Positions 1-7,640 of a stretch of DNA of 35,629 bases are shown here, in pieces (positions within the stretch are counted from its first letter, which is position 1; each line of letters begins with the position of its first letter). Under the pieces are notes generated by a model. That model saw only the letters and a program-made list of their open reading frames with translations. It made no database searches and was not told where the DNA came from. The DNA is from Bacilli bacterium. GTDB taxonomy: Bacteria; Bacillota_I; Bacilli_A; RF39; UBA660. The position numbers were made by a program, and so were the translations under genes. The stretch is from positions 1 through 35,629 of the forward strand of contig JAFUZI010000011.1 in NCBI GenBank assembly GCA_017476705.1. The letters are read 5' to 3'.

Positions 1-293
1 AAGCAGAACAATTATTTAACCAAACTGAAAAATCACTAAAAGATTTAGGAGATAAAGTAGATAGTAAAGATAAAGAAAAAGCTGAAGGTCAAATAAAAGA
101 CTTAAAAGAAGCATTAGAAAAAGGTAATATTGATGATATTAAAACTAAAAAAGATGCTCTACAAGAAACAGCTATGGCATTTGCGCAAAAAGTTTATGAA
201 GATATTGCTAAACAACAACAAGAAGCACAAAACAATACTGAATCATCAGATAAAAAAGATGATACAATTGATGCAGAATACACTGAAAAATAA
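1..293 (+). CDS. dnaK: Molecular chaperone DnaK, C-terminal end (5' partial)
   Basis: The reading frame is open from the left edge to TAA at 291-293 and gives about 96 residues. It reads as the C-terminal helical lid of Hsp70/DnaK: Glu/Lys-rich helices (AEQLFNQTEKSLKDLG, then KDLKEALEKGN and FAQKVYEDIAKQQQEAQ) followed by an acidic disordered tail ending DAEYTEK. DnaK is the cytoplasmic ATP-dependent chaperone that works with DnaJ and GrpE. dnaJ lies downstream but is separated from it by pepF, which is not the usual arrangement. The ATPase and substrate-binding domains are outside the window. The identification rests on the tail and on dnaJ nearby. Confidence 0.88.
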   Translation, partial: AEQLFNQTEKSLKDLGDKVDSKDKEKAEGQIKDLKEALEKGNIDDIKTKKDALQETAMAFAQKVYEDIAKQQQEAQNNTESSDKKDDTIDAEYTEK

Positions 294-303
294 TTGATTA
301 GAT

Positions 304-328
304 GAAGTTCTAGTATACCTAGAACTTC
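304..328 (+). terminator. Hairpin between dnaK and pepF
   Basis: A perfect 10-bp stem (GAAGTTCTAG with CTAGAACTTC) around a 5-nt loop, starting 10 nt after the dnaK stop. Only a weak T-run (TTGATT) follows, so it may be a partial terminator or an mRNA-stabilising or processing hairpin that sets the dnaK:pepF ratio rather than a full stop. Confidence 0.6.
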
Positions 329-355
329 TTGATTATTAAATAGAAAGGGTAAAAC

Positions 356-2140
356 ATGAAAGAACGTTTAAGAAATGAAGTAGACAGCAGTTTTAAATGG
401 AATTTAGATGCAATGCTTGATATGAGTATTGATGAGATTAAAAACAATATATTAAGTTTGTTAGATGATGTTTTAAAATTTAAAGGACATATATGTGATT
501 CAAGTGACTCATTATATAATTTTTATCAAGCAAATGATAAGTTATCTAGAGAGGTAGAAAAATTATATTGCTATAGTCACATGAATTATGATTCAGATAC
601 AACAAACTCTAAATCACAAGCGCTTTTTATGGAAACAGAAAAACTTCTTAACGATATATCAGAAAAAACAACATTTATAACACCTGAGATATTAAAGTGT
701 GAATATAGTGTTATTAAAAAATATATTGAAGAAGACTCTAGACTTAAAGAATATAGTTTTGATTTAGAACAGTTATTTAGAAATAAACCTTATATTTTAA
801 GTGAAAAAGAAGAAGAGATTATAACACTCGCATCTAATGCAATGGGTACAGGGGACGATGCATTTAATAATATTGATAATACAGATGTTAACCTAGGTAC
901 CATTAAAGATGAAAATGGTGTTGATGTAGAACTTACTCATGCTAATTATTCTAAATACATGAATAGTAAAGATAGAAGAGTTAGAATTGATGCCTTTAAT
1001 GCTATGTATAACTATTTTAAAGGACTTAAAAATACAATTGCTGCATGCCTTAAAGGTAATATAAAAGAAAATTTCTTCTCATCAAAGGTTAGAGGATTTG
1101 AAAGTCCTATTAAACAAAGTTTATTTGAAGATAATATTGATATAAGTGTATATGATAATTTAATAGAGTCTGTTCATAATAATTTACCTACAATGTATGA
1201 ATATATGGCATTAAAGAAAAAAATCTTAAATTTAGATGAACTTCATATGTATGATATGTATGTAGATTTGACTGATAAAATAGATTTAAATATCCCATTT
1301 GATGAAGGTAAAAAATTAGTTTTTGATGCTCTAAGACCACTTGGAGATAGATATTTATGTGACCTTCAAAAAGCATTTGATGAGCATTGGATAGATATAT
1401 ATCCAAATGTTGGTAAAAAATCAGGTGCTTATAGCTGGGGATGCTATGACTCATATCCATATGTATTACTTAATTATACTGATAACTTTGATTCAGTAAG
1501 TACAATGGCACATGAATTAGGTCACTCAATGCACTCATATTATTCTAAATTAAAACAAAATTATGTAAATCATAATTATGCAATCTTCTTAGCCGAGATA
1601 GCATCAACTACAAATGAAATATTATTAAATGAATATTTATATAGAAATGCAAAAACTCGTGAAGAAAAAATATACTATTTAACTGATTTGTTAGAAAAAA
1701 TTAGAACAACCATCTATAGACAAACTATGTTTGCTGAATTTGAGCGTATTATGCATGAAAAAGAGGATAAAGGTATTGCTCTTACAGAAGAAGAATTTTC
1801 TAGTACTTACTTTGAGTTAAATAAATTATATTATGGAGATAATGTAGTAAGTGATGACTTAATTAGATATGAATGGGCAAGAATTCCTCATTTTTATACT
1901 TCATTTTATGTATATAAATATGCAACCGGATTATCATGTGCTATTAAAATAGCTACTGATATATTAAATGGCAAGGAACATGCACTTGAAAACTATCTTG
2001 ATTTCTTAGCAAGTGGCGGTTCTGATTACCCTTTAAATATACTAAAGAAAACAGGTATTGATATGACTAAACCTGATACAATTAATGATGCTTTAAAAGT
2101 ATTTAAAGATAAAGTAGAAGAGTTAAAAAGTTTAATATAA
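356..2140 (+). CDS. pepF: Oligoendopeptidase F (M3 family metallopeptidase)
   Basis: This 594-residue protein has the length and organisation of PepF, a cytoplasmic zinc endopeptidase that cuts short peptides. The zinc-binding motif HELGH is at residues 386-390 and the third ligand is probably Glu414 in AEIASTTNE, the normal M3 spacing. The motif is flanked by typical M3 text ([19 protein letters not shown]). The ATG follows an AGAAAGGG ribosome site. It lies 62 nt after dnaK and 20 nt before dnaJ, so it probably shares the chaperone transcript. That suggests a role in clearing peptides produced during protein quality control, which is inference. Confidence 0.93.
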   Translation: MKERLRNEVDSSFKWNLDAMLDMSIDEIKNNILSLLDDVLKFKGHICDSSDSLYNFYQANDKLSREVEKLYCYSHMNYDSDTTNSKSQALFMETEKLLNDISEKTTFITPEILKCEYSVIKKYIEEDSRLKEYSFDLEQLFRNKPYILSEKEEEIITLASNAMGTGDDAFNNIDNTDVNLGTIKDENGVDVELTHANYSKYMNSKDRRVRIDAFNAMYNYFKGLKNTIAACLKGNIKENFFSSKVRGFESPIKQSLFEDNIDISVYDNLIESVHNNLPTMYEYMALKKKILNLDELHMYDMYVDLTDKIDLNIPFDEGKKLVFDALRPLGDRYLCDLQKAFDEHWIDIYPNVGKKSGAYSWGCYDSYPYVLLNYTDNFDSVSTMAHELGHSMHSYYSKLKQNYVNHNYAIFLAEIASTTNEILLNEYLYRNAKTREEKIYYLTDLLEKIRTTIYRQTMFAEFERIMHEKEDKGIALTEEEFSSTYFELNKLYYGDNVVSDDLIRYEWARIPHFYTSFYVYKYATGLSCAIKIATDILNGKEHALENYLDFLASGGSDYPLNILKKTGIDMTKPDTINDALKVFKDKVEELKSLI

Positions 2141-2160
2141 GCATCGAAAGGAGTAACAAT

Positions 2161-3264
2161 ATGAATAAAAAAGACTATTATGAAGTCTTAGGCGTTGGTA
2201 AGAATGCAACAGATGCGGAGATAAAATCAGCATTCCGTAAACTTGCCAAGAAGTATCACCCTGATGTTTCTAAAGAACCTGATGCTGCAGAAAAATTTAA
2301 AGAAGCACAAGAAGCATATGCAGTACTATCTGATTCAAATAAAAGACAACAATATGATCAATTTGGTCATGCTGCTTTTGAAAATAATGGCTTTGGTGGT
2401 AATGGCGCACAAGGATTCGATTTTGGTGATTTTGATTTTTCTGATATCTTTGGAGATTTATTTGGATCTGGATTCGGATTCAATAGAAGTCAAAATAAAA
2501 ATAGACCAAGACGTGGTGATGATACATTAATGCGTATGAATCTTACGTTTGAAGAAGCAATATTTGGTTGTTCTAAATCAATTAATATAGATGTCTCAGA
2601 AGAATGCCCTGATTGCCATGGTAAAGGTGGTAAGGGTGAAAAAAGATGCCCTGACTGTAATGGAACTGGTCAAGTTTCTAGACAACAAAGCACCTTATTT
2701 GGTACATTTATGACTAAAACAACATGTACAAGATGTGGTGGAAAGGGTGTTACATTTGATTCAACTTGTTCTAAATGTAGAGGAACAGGCAGAGTTGTTA
2801 ATAATAAAACATTAGACGTTAAAATACCTGCAGGTGTTGATACAGGTTTAAGATTAAGACTTGCTGGTAAAGGTGAAGCCGGAGTTAATGGTGGACCTAA
2901 TGGAGATGTTTATATTGAATTTAATGTAAAAGAACATCCTATATTTAAAAGAGATGAAGATGATATTTATTTAGTTGTTCCAATTACAGTAACACAAGCA
3001 GTACTAGGTTGTAAGTTAGATATTCCAACTATTTATGGACCTGTAACTTTAACAATACCTGCAGGATCTAAAACAAATGATAAACAAAGACTTAGAGGTA
3101 AAGGCGTTAAGAGACCTAACTCATCACATATAGGTGATATGTATGTAATCTTAGAAGTTGAAATACCTAAAAAATTATCTCGTGAGCAAAAGAAACTATT
3201 TGAAGAACTAAATAAAACAAATATTAAATCTAGTGAATATGATAAAATCAAAAAATACCTATAA
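2161..3264 (+). CDS. dnaJ: Chaperone protein DnaJ (Hsp40, type I)
   Basis: A complete 367-residue type I J-protein, the co-chaperone that delivers clients to DnaK and stimulates its ATPase. The J domain is N-terminal with HPD at residues 33-35. A Gly/Phe-rich linker follows, then four zinc-binding CxxCxGxG repeats at about 149, 163, 189 and 203 ([32 protein letters not shown]), then the C-terminal beta-sandwich domains. An AAAGGAG ribosome site precedes the ATG by about 8 nt. It is the last gene of the dnaK-pepF-dnaJ unit; its stop codon sits in the loop of the terminator hairpin. Confidence 0.97.
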   Translation: MNKKDYYEVLGVGKNATDAEIKSAFRKLAKKYHPDVSKEPDAAEKFKEAQEAYAVLSDSNKRQQYDQFGHAAFENNGFGGNGAQGFDFGDFDFSDIFGDLFGSGFGFNRSQNKNRPRRGDDTLMRMNLTFEEAIFGCSKSINIDVSEECPDCHGKGGKGEKRCPDCNGTGQVSRQQSTLFGTFMTKTTCTRCGGKGVTFDSTCSKCRGTGRVVNNKTLDVKIPAGVDTGLRLRLAGKGEAGVNGGPNGDVYIEFNVKEHPIFKRDEDDIYLVVPITVTQAVLGCKLDIPTIYGPVTLTIPAGSKTNDKQRLRGKGVKRPNSSHIGDMYVILEVEIPKKLSREQKKLFEELNKTNIKSSEYDKIKKYL

Positions 3265-3278
3265 AAGGTATTTTTTTT
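3251..3278 (+). terminator. Rho-independent terminator of dnaK-pepF-dnaJ
   Basis: Ten-bp stem (AAAAATACCT 3251-3260 with AGGTATTTTT 3266-3275), 5-nt loop, run of eight T. The dnaJ stop codon TAA (3262-3264) is in the loop, so the final codons form the left arm. Confidence 0.88.
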
Positions 3279-3305
3279 AAGTAAATTTTCATCCTATTAG
3301 CATTA

Positions 3306-3334
3306 TTGACTTTAATAATAATGAAATGTATAAT
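3306..3334 (+). promoter_or_regulatory. Sigma-A-type promoter of the lone prepilin gene
   Basis: TTGACT (3306-3311), 17-nt spacer, TATAAT (3329-3334); an AGGAGG ribosome site and ATG 3361 follow. A near-consensus housekeeping promoter. Confidence 0.8.
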
Positions 3335-3360
3335 TGATAATGTAATAATAGGAGGTATAT

Positions 3361-4491
3361 ATGAAGAATAAAGGATTCACACTAATAGAACTTTTAGCCG
3401 TAATAGTAGTACTTGCAGTAGTAGCTTTAATAGCATTTCCAATAATTGCTGGAATAATAGAAAAAACTAAAAGATCAGCTGCATATAGAAGTGTAGAAGG
3501 CTATGTAGAGGCCGCTAATAATGCAGCAGTATTATATGACCTAGATAATAATAAAGGTATAAATGTAACAGAGGCTAAACATACATTTACAAGTAATGTA
3601 GATACTGAAGAATTTAGTAAAATAAAAGCTAAAGGAACACTTCCAACATATTCATACCTAGACTTTGATATTAATAAAAAAGTAGTAACAGAAGGACACT
3701 TTTGTATAAATGGTTACAGTGTATTATATAGTGAAGGTACTGCCAAAGCATCTGAAACAAAATATTGTGAAGATGATAATCAAGGCGGTAATGGCAGTGG
3801 TAATAATGATAATTTACCAAATGAAAATACTAATTCACAAGATAATAGTGCATGCACAGATGAAAAAATTCTTTCAACCGCAAATATAAGATATAATCCT
3901 GAAACAAAATATATTCAAGTATTAAGTGGAGCAACATGGGTAAATGCAATGTATTTTGATGCTGAATGGGATGGAACAGTTTATAGCTTAGGCTCTTATA
4001 GTAAGACCTATTTTGATGAATTTAGTGGTTCAAGCTATTCTTTCCGTGATGCTGATATATATTCTGGTTATGATCGTTGGACTAATGGAAGAGAAGATCT
4101 TGTATATAATTCTTTTATAGCATCAAAAGTTGGAATAAATGTAGTTGATGGCACAAAGCAATTACATATATTATTTGATGCTCAAACACTTAGTGGTACA
4201 AATGCAACTTATCAATATCTTCCTGAAACAAGAACAACACAAGTACGCTTTACACTTTCCGCTGATGGCGTAACTCCAATCACTAAAACACCATATAACT
4301 ATACTTCATATTCTACAGGTAATTATGGAGTAAAAAAATCAGTTACAAATGTTCAAGTAGACTTCCCATTAACAGAATTTGTTGGAAAAGACTTGAAAAT
4401 AACTGAAACATTATTTGTAAGTAAATCACCTAGTGATGATACTTGGGGTCAAGGTGTTAGATGCCAAATTAAGAAAATTTGGATTAGTTAA
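3361..4491 (+). CDS. Type IV prepilin-like protein with a large unknown C-terminal module
   Basis: The N-terminus is a classical class III (type IV pilin) signal: MKNKG, then FTLIELLAVIVVLAVVAL. Cleavage is expected after Gly5, and the mature chain has Phe1 and Glu5. A pilin-like segment runs to about residue 135, then a Gly/Asn-rich linker (DDNQGGNGSGNN, NENTNSQDN). The last ~220 residues form a module I do not recognise, rich in Tyr, Ser, Thr and Asp. At 376 residues it is far longer than a normal major pilin, so it is probably a minor or tip pilin with a display domain. It has its own promoter and terminator, is separate from the other pilins at 9.3-12 kb, and would be processed by PilD (26507-27268). 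Confidence 0.85.
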   Translation: MKNKGFTLIELLAVIVVLAVVALIAFPIIAGIIEKTKRSAAYRSVEGYVEAANNAAVLYDLDNNKGINVTEAKHTFTSNVDTEEFSKIKAKGTLPTYSYLDFDINKKVVTEGHFCINGYSVLYSEGTAKASETKYCEDDNQGGNGSGNNDNLPNENTNSQDNSACTDEKILSTANIRYNPETKYIQVLSGATWVNAMYFDAEWDGTVYSLGSYSKTYFDEFSGSSYSFRDADIYSGYDRWTNGREDLVYNSFIASKVGINVVDGTKQLHILFDAQTLSGTNATYQYLPETRTTQVRFTLSADGVTPITKTPYNYTSYSTGNYGVKKSVTNVQVDFPLTEFVGKDLKITETLFVSKSPSDDTWGQGVRCQIKKIWIS

Positions 4492-4518
4492 AAAGAGTAG
4501 ATTAAATACTCTTTTTTT
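4491..4518 (+). terminator. Terminator of the lone prepilin gene
   Basis: Stem AAAAGAGTA (4491-4499) with TACTCTTTT (4507-4515), loop GATTAAA, seven-T run. The T-run leads directly into the extended -10 of the next gene at 4521. Confidence 0.87.
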
Positions 4519-4520
4519 GA

Positions 4521-4538
4521 TATAATTAACTAGGTGAT
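4521..4538 (+). promoter_or_regulatory. Fused promoter/ribosome-site block of the ASCH-like gene
   Basis: TATAAT 4521-4526 preceded by TGA (extended -10), 6 nt, GGTGAT 4533-4538, 3 nt, ATG 4542. Expected transcription start is at the first G of GGTGAT. Confidence 0.72.
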
Positions 4539-4541
4539 TTT

Positions 4542-4940
4542 ATGGATGTATTAATTAGTATAAAACCTGAACATACAAATAAAATAGAAAATCAATTAAA
4601 AAATTATGAATTTAGAAGTTATTTAATTAAAGATATAAATAAGATGTATGTATATGAATCAAATACATCATGTTTGAAATATATAATGGTTATAGATAAT
4701 GTTGTTAAATATCCAGATAAAATTGATGAAAATGGCATTGGAAATAGGGAATTTAATAATCATATGAAATATGAATATGCTTATCATATTAAACATTTGT
4801 ATAAACTTAATAAACCAATTACATTAACAGAACTAAAAAGTAGATATATTTTTTATGCTCCTCAAAAATATACATTAGCGTCTTCTCATCTAGATTTAAT
4901 TGAACGCATTAATAACTCTGATAAAACACAAATATTTTAA
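4542..4940 (+). CDS. ASCH/PUA-like domain protein (putative RNA-binding)
   Basis: A 132-residue cytoplasmic protein. It opens with MDVLISIKPEHTNKI and NYEFR, and ends in a segment with APQKYTLASSHLDLI. This order (start strand, 'KPE..KI', 'YEFR' and a late 'P.Q.Y' helix) is what I expect from small ASCH/PUA-like proteins, a fold that binds RNA or modified bases. The substrate cannot be told from the sequence. It has its own compact promoter straight after a terminator and lies 52 nt before sigG, so it is probably a stand-alone unit. The family call is moderate; a function is not claimed. Confidence 0.6.
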   Translation: MDVLISIKPEHTNKIENQLKNYEFRSYLIKDINKMYVYESNTSCLKYIMVIDNVVKYPDKIDENGIGNREFNNHMKYEYAYHIKHLYKLNKPITLTELKSRYIFYAPQKYTLASSHLDLIERINNSDKTQIF

Positions 4941-4942
4941 TT

Positions 4943-4971
4943 GAATAAAAAGTCTTCTTTTACGCATAATA
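4943..4971 (+). promoter_or_regulatory. Forespore (sigma-G/sigma-F type) promoter of sigG
   Basis: GAATA (4943-4947), 17-nt spacer, CATAATA (4965-4971). This fits the Bacillus sigma-G consensus GMATR-N17/18-CATNNTA as I know it, and it stands directly before sigG, which is autoregulated in Bacillus. An AAAGGAGA ribosome site follows. Confidence 0.65.
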
Positions 4972-4992
4972 AAGTGAAAGGAGATTTTTTAT

Positions 4993-5757
4993 TTGAGCAA
5001 AGTTGAAATATCAAATGTTAATACATCAAATTTAAAAGTATTAAGTCATGAGGAAATGATTGATTTATTTAAGAAGTATCAAAATGGTGATATAAATGCT
5101 AAAGAAGAACTTATAAATGGAAATTTAAAATTAGTCTTATCGATACTCAAAAAATATAATAATAGGGATAATATGGATGACTTATTTCAAGTAGGATGTA
5201 TTGGATTAATTAAAGCAATAGATAATTTTGATCTATCGCATGAAGTAAAATTCTCAACATACGCTGTTCCAATGATATTAGGTGAAATAAGAAGATATTT
5301 AAGGGATAATTCATCACTTAGAATATCTAGAAGTATAAAAGATACTGCATATAAAGTATTAAAAGCACGAGAAGAATTAACTAATATACTAGGTAGAGAA
5401 CCAAATTCAGGTGAAATCGCTGAAAATTTAAATATATCAGAGTTAGAAGTTATTGAAGCAGTTGATTCTATGAAAGATACAATAAGTATGTTTGAACCAA
5501 TTTATAATGATGGTGGTGATACAATTTATTTGTCTGATCAATTAGAAGATAATAAAGAATACTATGATAATGATACAAAAATTGCCTTAAAAGAAGCCTT
5601 AAAAAAACTTAAAACAAAAGAGCAATATATTTTATTAGAACGTTATATTACTGGAAAAACACAATTAGAACTTGCTAGTGAAATTGGAATAAGTCAAGCT
5701 CAAATATCGAGATTAGAAAAAAATTCCATTGAAAAGATAAAAAAAATGATATTATGA
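4993..5757 (+). CDS. sigG: RNA polymerase sporulation sigma factor SigG
   Basis: A 254-residue sigma-70-family factor of the SigF/SigG/SigB group. The opening KVEISNVNTSNLKVL is characteristic of SigG rather than SigF. Region 2 contains DDLFQVGCIGLIKAIDNFD and FSTYAVPMILGEIRRYLRD. Region 4 ends with an HTH (LASEIGISQAQISRLEK). SigG directs late gene expression in the forespore. The start is a TTG at 4993 behind AAAGGAGA; no ATG or GTG fits the conserved N-terminus. A sigma-G-type promoter lies upstream, so autoregulation is likely. The next gene, ylmC, follows at 22 nt, as sigG and ylmC homologues also lie close together in Bacillus. Confidence 0.93.
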   Translation: MSKVEISNVNTSNLKVLSHEEMIDLFKKYQNGDINAKEELINGNLKLVLSILKKYNNRDNMDDLFQVGCIGLIKAIDNFDLSHEVKFSTYAVPMILGEIRRYLRDNSSLRISRSIKDTAYKVLKAREELTNILGREPNSGEIAENLNISELEVIEAVDSMKDTISMFEPIYNDGGDTIYLSDQLEDNKEYYDNDTKIALKEALKKLKTKEQYILLERYITGKTQLELASEIGISQAQISRLEKNSIEKIKKMIL

Positions 5758-5758
5758 A

Positions 5759-5776
5759 TATTATTTAATAGGTGAT
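5759..5776 (+). promoter_or_regulatory. Possible fused promoter/ribosome-site block of ylmC
   Basis: TATTAT 5759-5764, 6 nt, GGTGAT 5771-5776, 3 nt, ATG 5780. The hexamer begins just after the sigG stop. It keeps the spacing of the other blocks but is a weaker -10, and ylmC may instead be read from the sigG promoter. Confidence 0.5.
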
Positions 5777-5779
5777 ATC

Positions 5780-6010
5780 ATGAGATTAAGCTTACTTCAA
5801 GACAAAGATATTATTAATTTATCTGATGGTAAGAAAATAGGGAAAATTATAGATGTAGTTATTTCTGATAGTGGAAATATAATTTCATTTATAATACAAA
5901 GAACTAAATTTAATGTAATACCAAGTTCAAAAGAAGTAGAAGTTAGATTTAATCAAATAAAAACAATAGGATCTGATGTAATATTAATAGATATGAAGAA
6001 TTTAAAATAG
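5780..6010 (+). CDS. ylmC: YlmC/YmxH-family PRC-barrel sporulation protein
   Basis: Only 76 residues, one PRC-barrel domain. It starts MRLSLLQDKDIINLSDGKKIGKIIDV, which matches the YlmC/YmxH pattern of a 'L..KDIINL..G..LG...D' opening followed by short beta strands. The family is small, cytoplasmic and typical of spore formers; a precise biochemical role is not established. Position right behind sigG supports the call. The ATG follows GGTGATATC. Confidence 0.85.
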   Translation: MRLSLLQDKDIINLSDGKKIGKIIDVVISDSGNIISFIIQRTKFNVIPSSKEVEVRFNQIKTIGSDVILIDMKNLK

Positions 6011-6033
6011 AGTTTATTTTATACTCTTTTTTT
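6008..6033 (+). terminator. Terminator of sigG-ylmC
   Basis: Stem AGAGT (6009-6013) with ACTCT (6023-6027), 9-nt loop, seven-T run. The ylmC stop TAG (6008-6010) overlaps the left arm, and the extended -10 of the next gene starts 3 nt after the T-run. Confidence 0.75.
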
Positions 6034-6035
6034 GT

Positions 6036-6053
6036 TATAATTAAATTGGTGAT
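6036..6053 (+). promoter_or_regulatory. Fused promoter/ribosome-site block of the ApbE-like gene
   Basis: TATAAT 6036-6041 preceded by TGT (extended -10), 6 nt, GGTGAT 6048-6053, 3 nt, ATG 6057. Confidence 0.72.
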
Positions 6054-6056
6054 ATT

Positions 6057-6659
6057 ATGAATAAAAGAACTATAATTAATACTATAATATATTCTATTTT
6101 ATTTATAATAATTGTTTTTTTGTGTTTAAATATGCTTTTTTTACGCGAATACACCAAAATATATAAATATAACAACGAGACAGTAATTATTAAAATATGG
6201 GCATTAAATAGCCCAAATAAAGCATTTAATGATATAGAAGATATATATATTAAAAATAATGAATTAATAATGGATGATAAAGAAGAATATTTAAATAATT
6301 TAGTAAGTGATTATTTAAATATAAACCATTATAATAAATATATAATCAATATGGATAATACTATTTTACTTAGTAATGATGAATTTTATATAGGATTGCC
6401 TGATCCAATTGATGATTTAAAAGTTACAAAAGTTATAAAGGCAAAAGGCAAATGTATATCAAGCTATATAAAGGGTAAAAATGCTGTATCAGTAATAAGT
6501 AATAAGAATTGTGAGGCAATAGCGCATTCCTTACTTAGTAAAGATATAAAAGATGAACTTCTTTATATAAATAGTCTAAAAGATGTAGAAGCAATTTGGA
6601 ATATAGGATCAAAATATATAAAGTCAAATAATTTTAAAAAATATGAGCTTTCAAAATAA
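6057..6659 (+). CDS. Membrane-anchored protein resembling a reduced ApbE flavin transferase
   Basis: A 200-residue protein with an N-terminal membrane segment at about residues 8-28 and an extracytoplasmic rest. Three stretches recall FAD:protein FMN transferase (ApbE) in the right order: YIINMDNT with FYIGLPDP (ApbE 'INLGGN...IGIQDP'), KGKCISSYIKG ('KSVSTSGDYER'), and AVSVISNKNCEAIAHSLLS with INSLKDVEAIW ('VTVIA....ADALATALF....VEAL'). ApbE is normally above 300 residues. The usual Ala-Lys-Gly substrate region and acidic metal ligands are not evident here, so it may be inactive or repurposed. It lies between ylmC and holA with its own compact promoter. The call is from motif memory and remains tentative. 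Confidence 0.42.
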   Translation: MNKRTIINTIIYSILFIIIVFLCLNMLFLREYTKIYKYNNETVIIKIWALNSPNKAFNDIEDIYIKNNELIMDDKEEYLNNLVSDYLNINHYNKYIINMDNTILLSNDEFYIGLPDPIDDLKVTKVIKAKGKCISSYIKGKNAVSVISNKNCEAIAHSLLSKDIKDELLYINSLKDVEAIWNIGSKYIKSNNFKKYELSK

Positions 6660-6664
6660 GATTT

Positions 6665-6682
6665 TATAATTAAGTAGGTGAT
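6665..6682 (+). promoter_or_regulatory. Fused promoter/ribosome-site block of holA
   Basis: TATAAT 6665-6670, 6 nt, GGTGAT 6677-6682, 3 nt, ATG 6686. No TG extension. The hexamer lies 5 nt after the preceding stop codon. Confidence 0.62.
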
Positions 6683-6685
6683 GAT

Positions 6686-7615
6686 ATGATTTATTTACTA
6701 TATGGAATTGAAGAATATTTAATAAAAAAAGAATTAGATAAAATAAAAAGTCATTTTGATATTAATGATATATCTTTTTATGATATGGATAATATTAAAT
6801 TAAATGATATTGTAGATGATGCAAATAGTATGTCATTATTTTCTACTTCTAGATTAATTATAATAGATAATAGTTATATATTCACAACATTATCAAAAAA
6901 AAGAGATGATATTAAATATTTAGAAAATTATATAAATAATCCAAATAAAAACACTACATTAGTTTTTATAATAAATAGTGAAACACTTGATAATAGAAAA
7001 AAAATAGTATCACTTATAAAAGAAAAAGGAAATGTAATTGAATTCAATTCAAATTTTGATATAAATAGTATTGTTAAAGAAATGTTTGGTAATTATCAAA
7101 TAGATTCAAATGATATTAGATTTTTAATCAGCCGCGTTGGAAATAATTTGAATCTATTAAATCAAGAAATAAATAAAATTAAGACATATAAGTGTGATGA
7201 CTTAAAAATAAATAGAAATGATATAATTAATCTTACTCATAAAACAGTAGATATAGATATATTTCATTTAATTGAAAACATAATACTAAATAATAAAGAT
7301 AAAGCTTTAGAAAGCTACTATGAAATGATAAAAGTAGGTGAAGAGCCTATTAAAATAATTGTAATGTTATCTAATCAATTTAGACTAATGTATCAAGTAA
7401 AAAAATTATCGTTAAAAAGAAATAATATTAGTGACATGATGAAAATACTTGGTCAAAAAAAATATACAATCGAAAAAGCCTTAGAAAAATCAAGAAAGTA
7501 TAATGAAGATATAATACTTAAAAAACTATATCAATTAGCAGATTTAGACATTAAAATTAAAAGCGGTATGATTAATAAAAATATAGCTTTAGAATTATTT
7601 ATATTAGACAATTAA
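6686..7615 (+). CDS. holA: DNA polymerase III subunit delta
   Basis: A 309-residue clamp-loader delta subunit. It opens with YLLYGIEEYLIKKELDKI, the usual 'G.E.YLI....' start. It continues through the degenerate AAA+ fold (VFIINSETLDNRKKIVSLIKE) and ends with the delta-type collar (MLSNQFRLMYQVKKL, LYQLADLDIKIKSG). HolA opens the beta clamp during replication. In Bacillus the homologue yqeN lies by comEC, rpsT and gpr; here those genes are in the same window but dispersed. It is convergent with pilB across a shared terminator. Confidence 0.92.
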   Translation: MIYLLYGIEEYLIKKELDKIKSHFDINDISFYDMDNIKLNDIVDDANSMSLFSTSRLIIIDNSYIFTTLSKKRDDIKYLENYINNPNKNTTLVFIINSETLDNRKKIVSLIKEKGNVIEFNSNFDINSIVKEMFGNYQIDSNDIRFLISRVGNNLNLLNQEINKIKTYKCDDLKINRNDIINLTHKTVDIDIFHLIENIILNNKDKALESYYEMIKVGEEPIKIIVMLSNQFRLMYQVKKLSLKRNNISDMMKILGQKKYTIEKALEKSRKYNEDIILKKLYQLADLDIKIKSGMINKNIALELFILDN

Positions 7616-7640
7616 AAAAAGAGGATTTATTCCTCTTTTT
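7616..7640. terminator. Bidirectional terminator between holA and pilB
   Basis: Perfect 10-bp stem AAAAAGAGGA / TCCTCTTTTT with a 5-nt loop and T-runs on both strands, exactly filling the gap between the two convergent stop codons. Confidence 0.9.

Noticed and set aside
1188..1460. 90-codon frame on - inside pepF, and similar frames opposite dnaJ, pilB, gpr, rarA and sigA
   Set aside because: They are mirror frames of well-supported genes, with no ribosome sites and no recognisable protein text.
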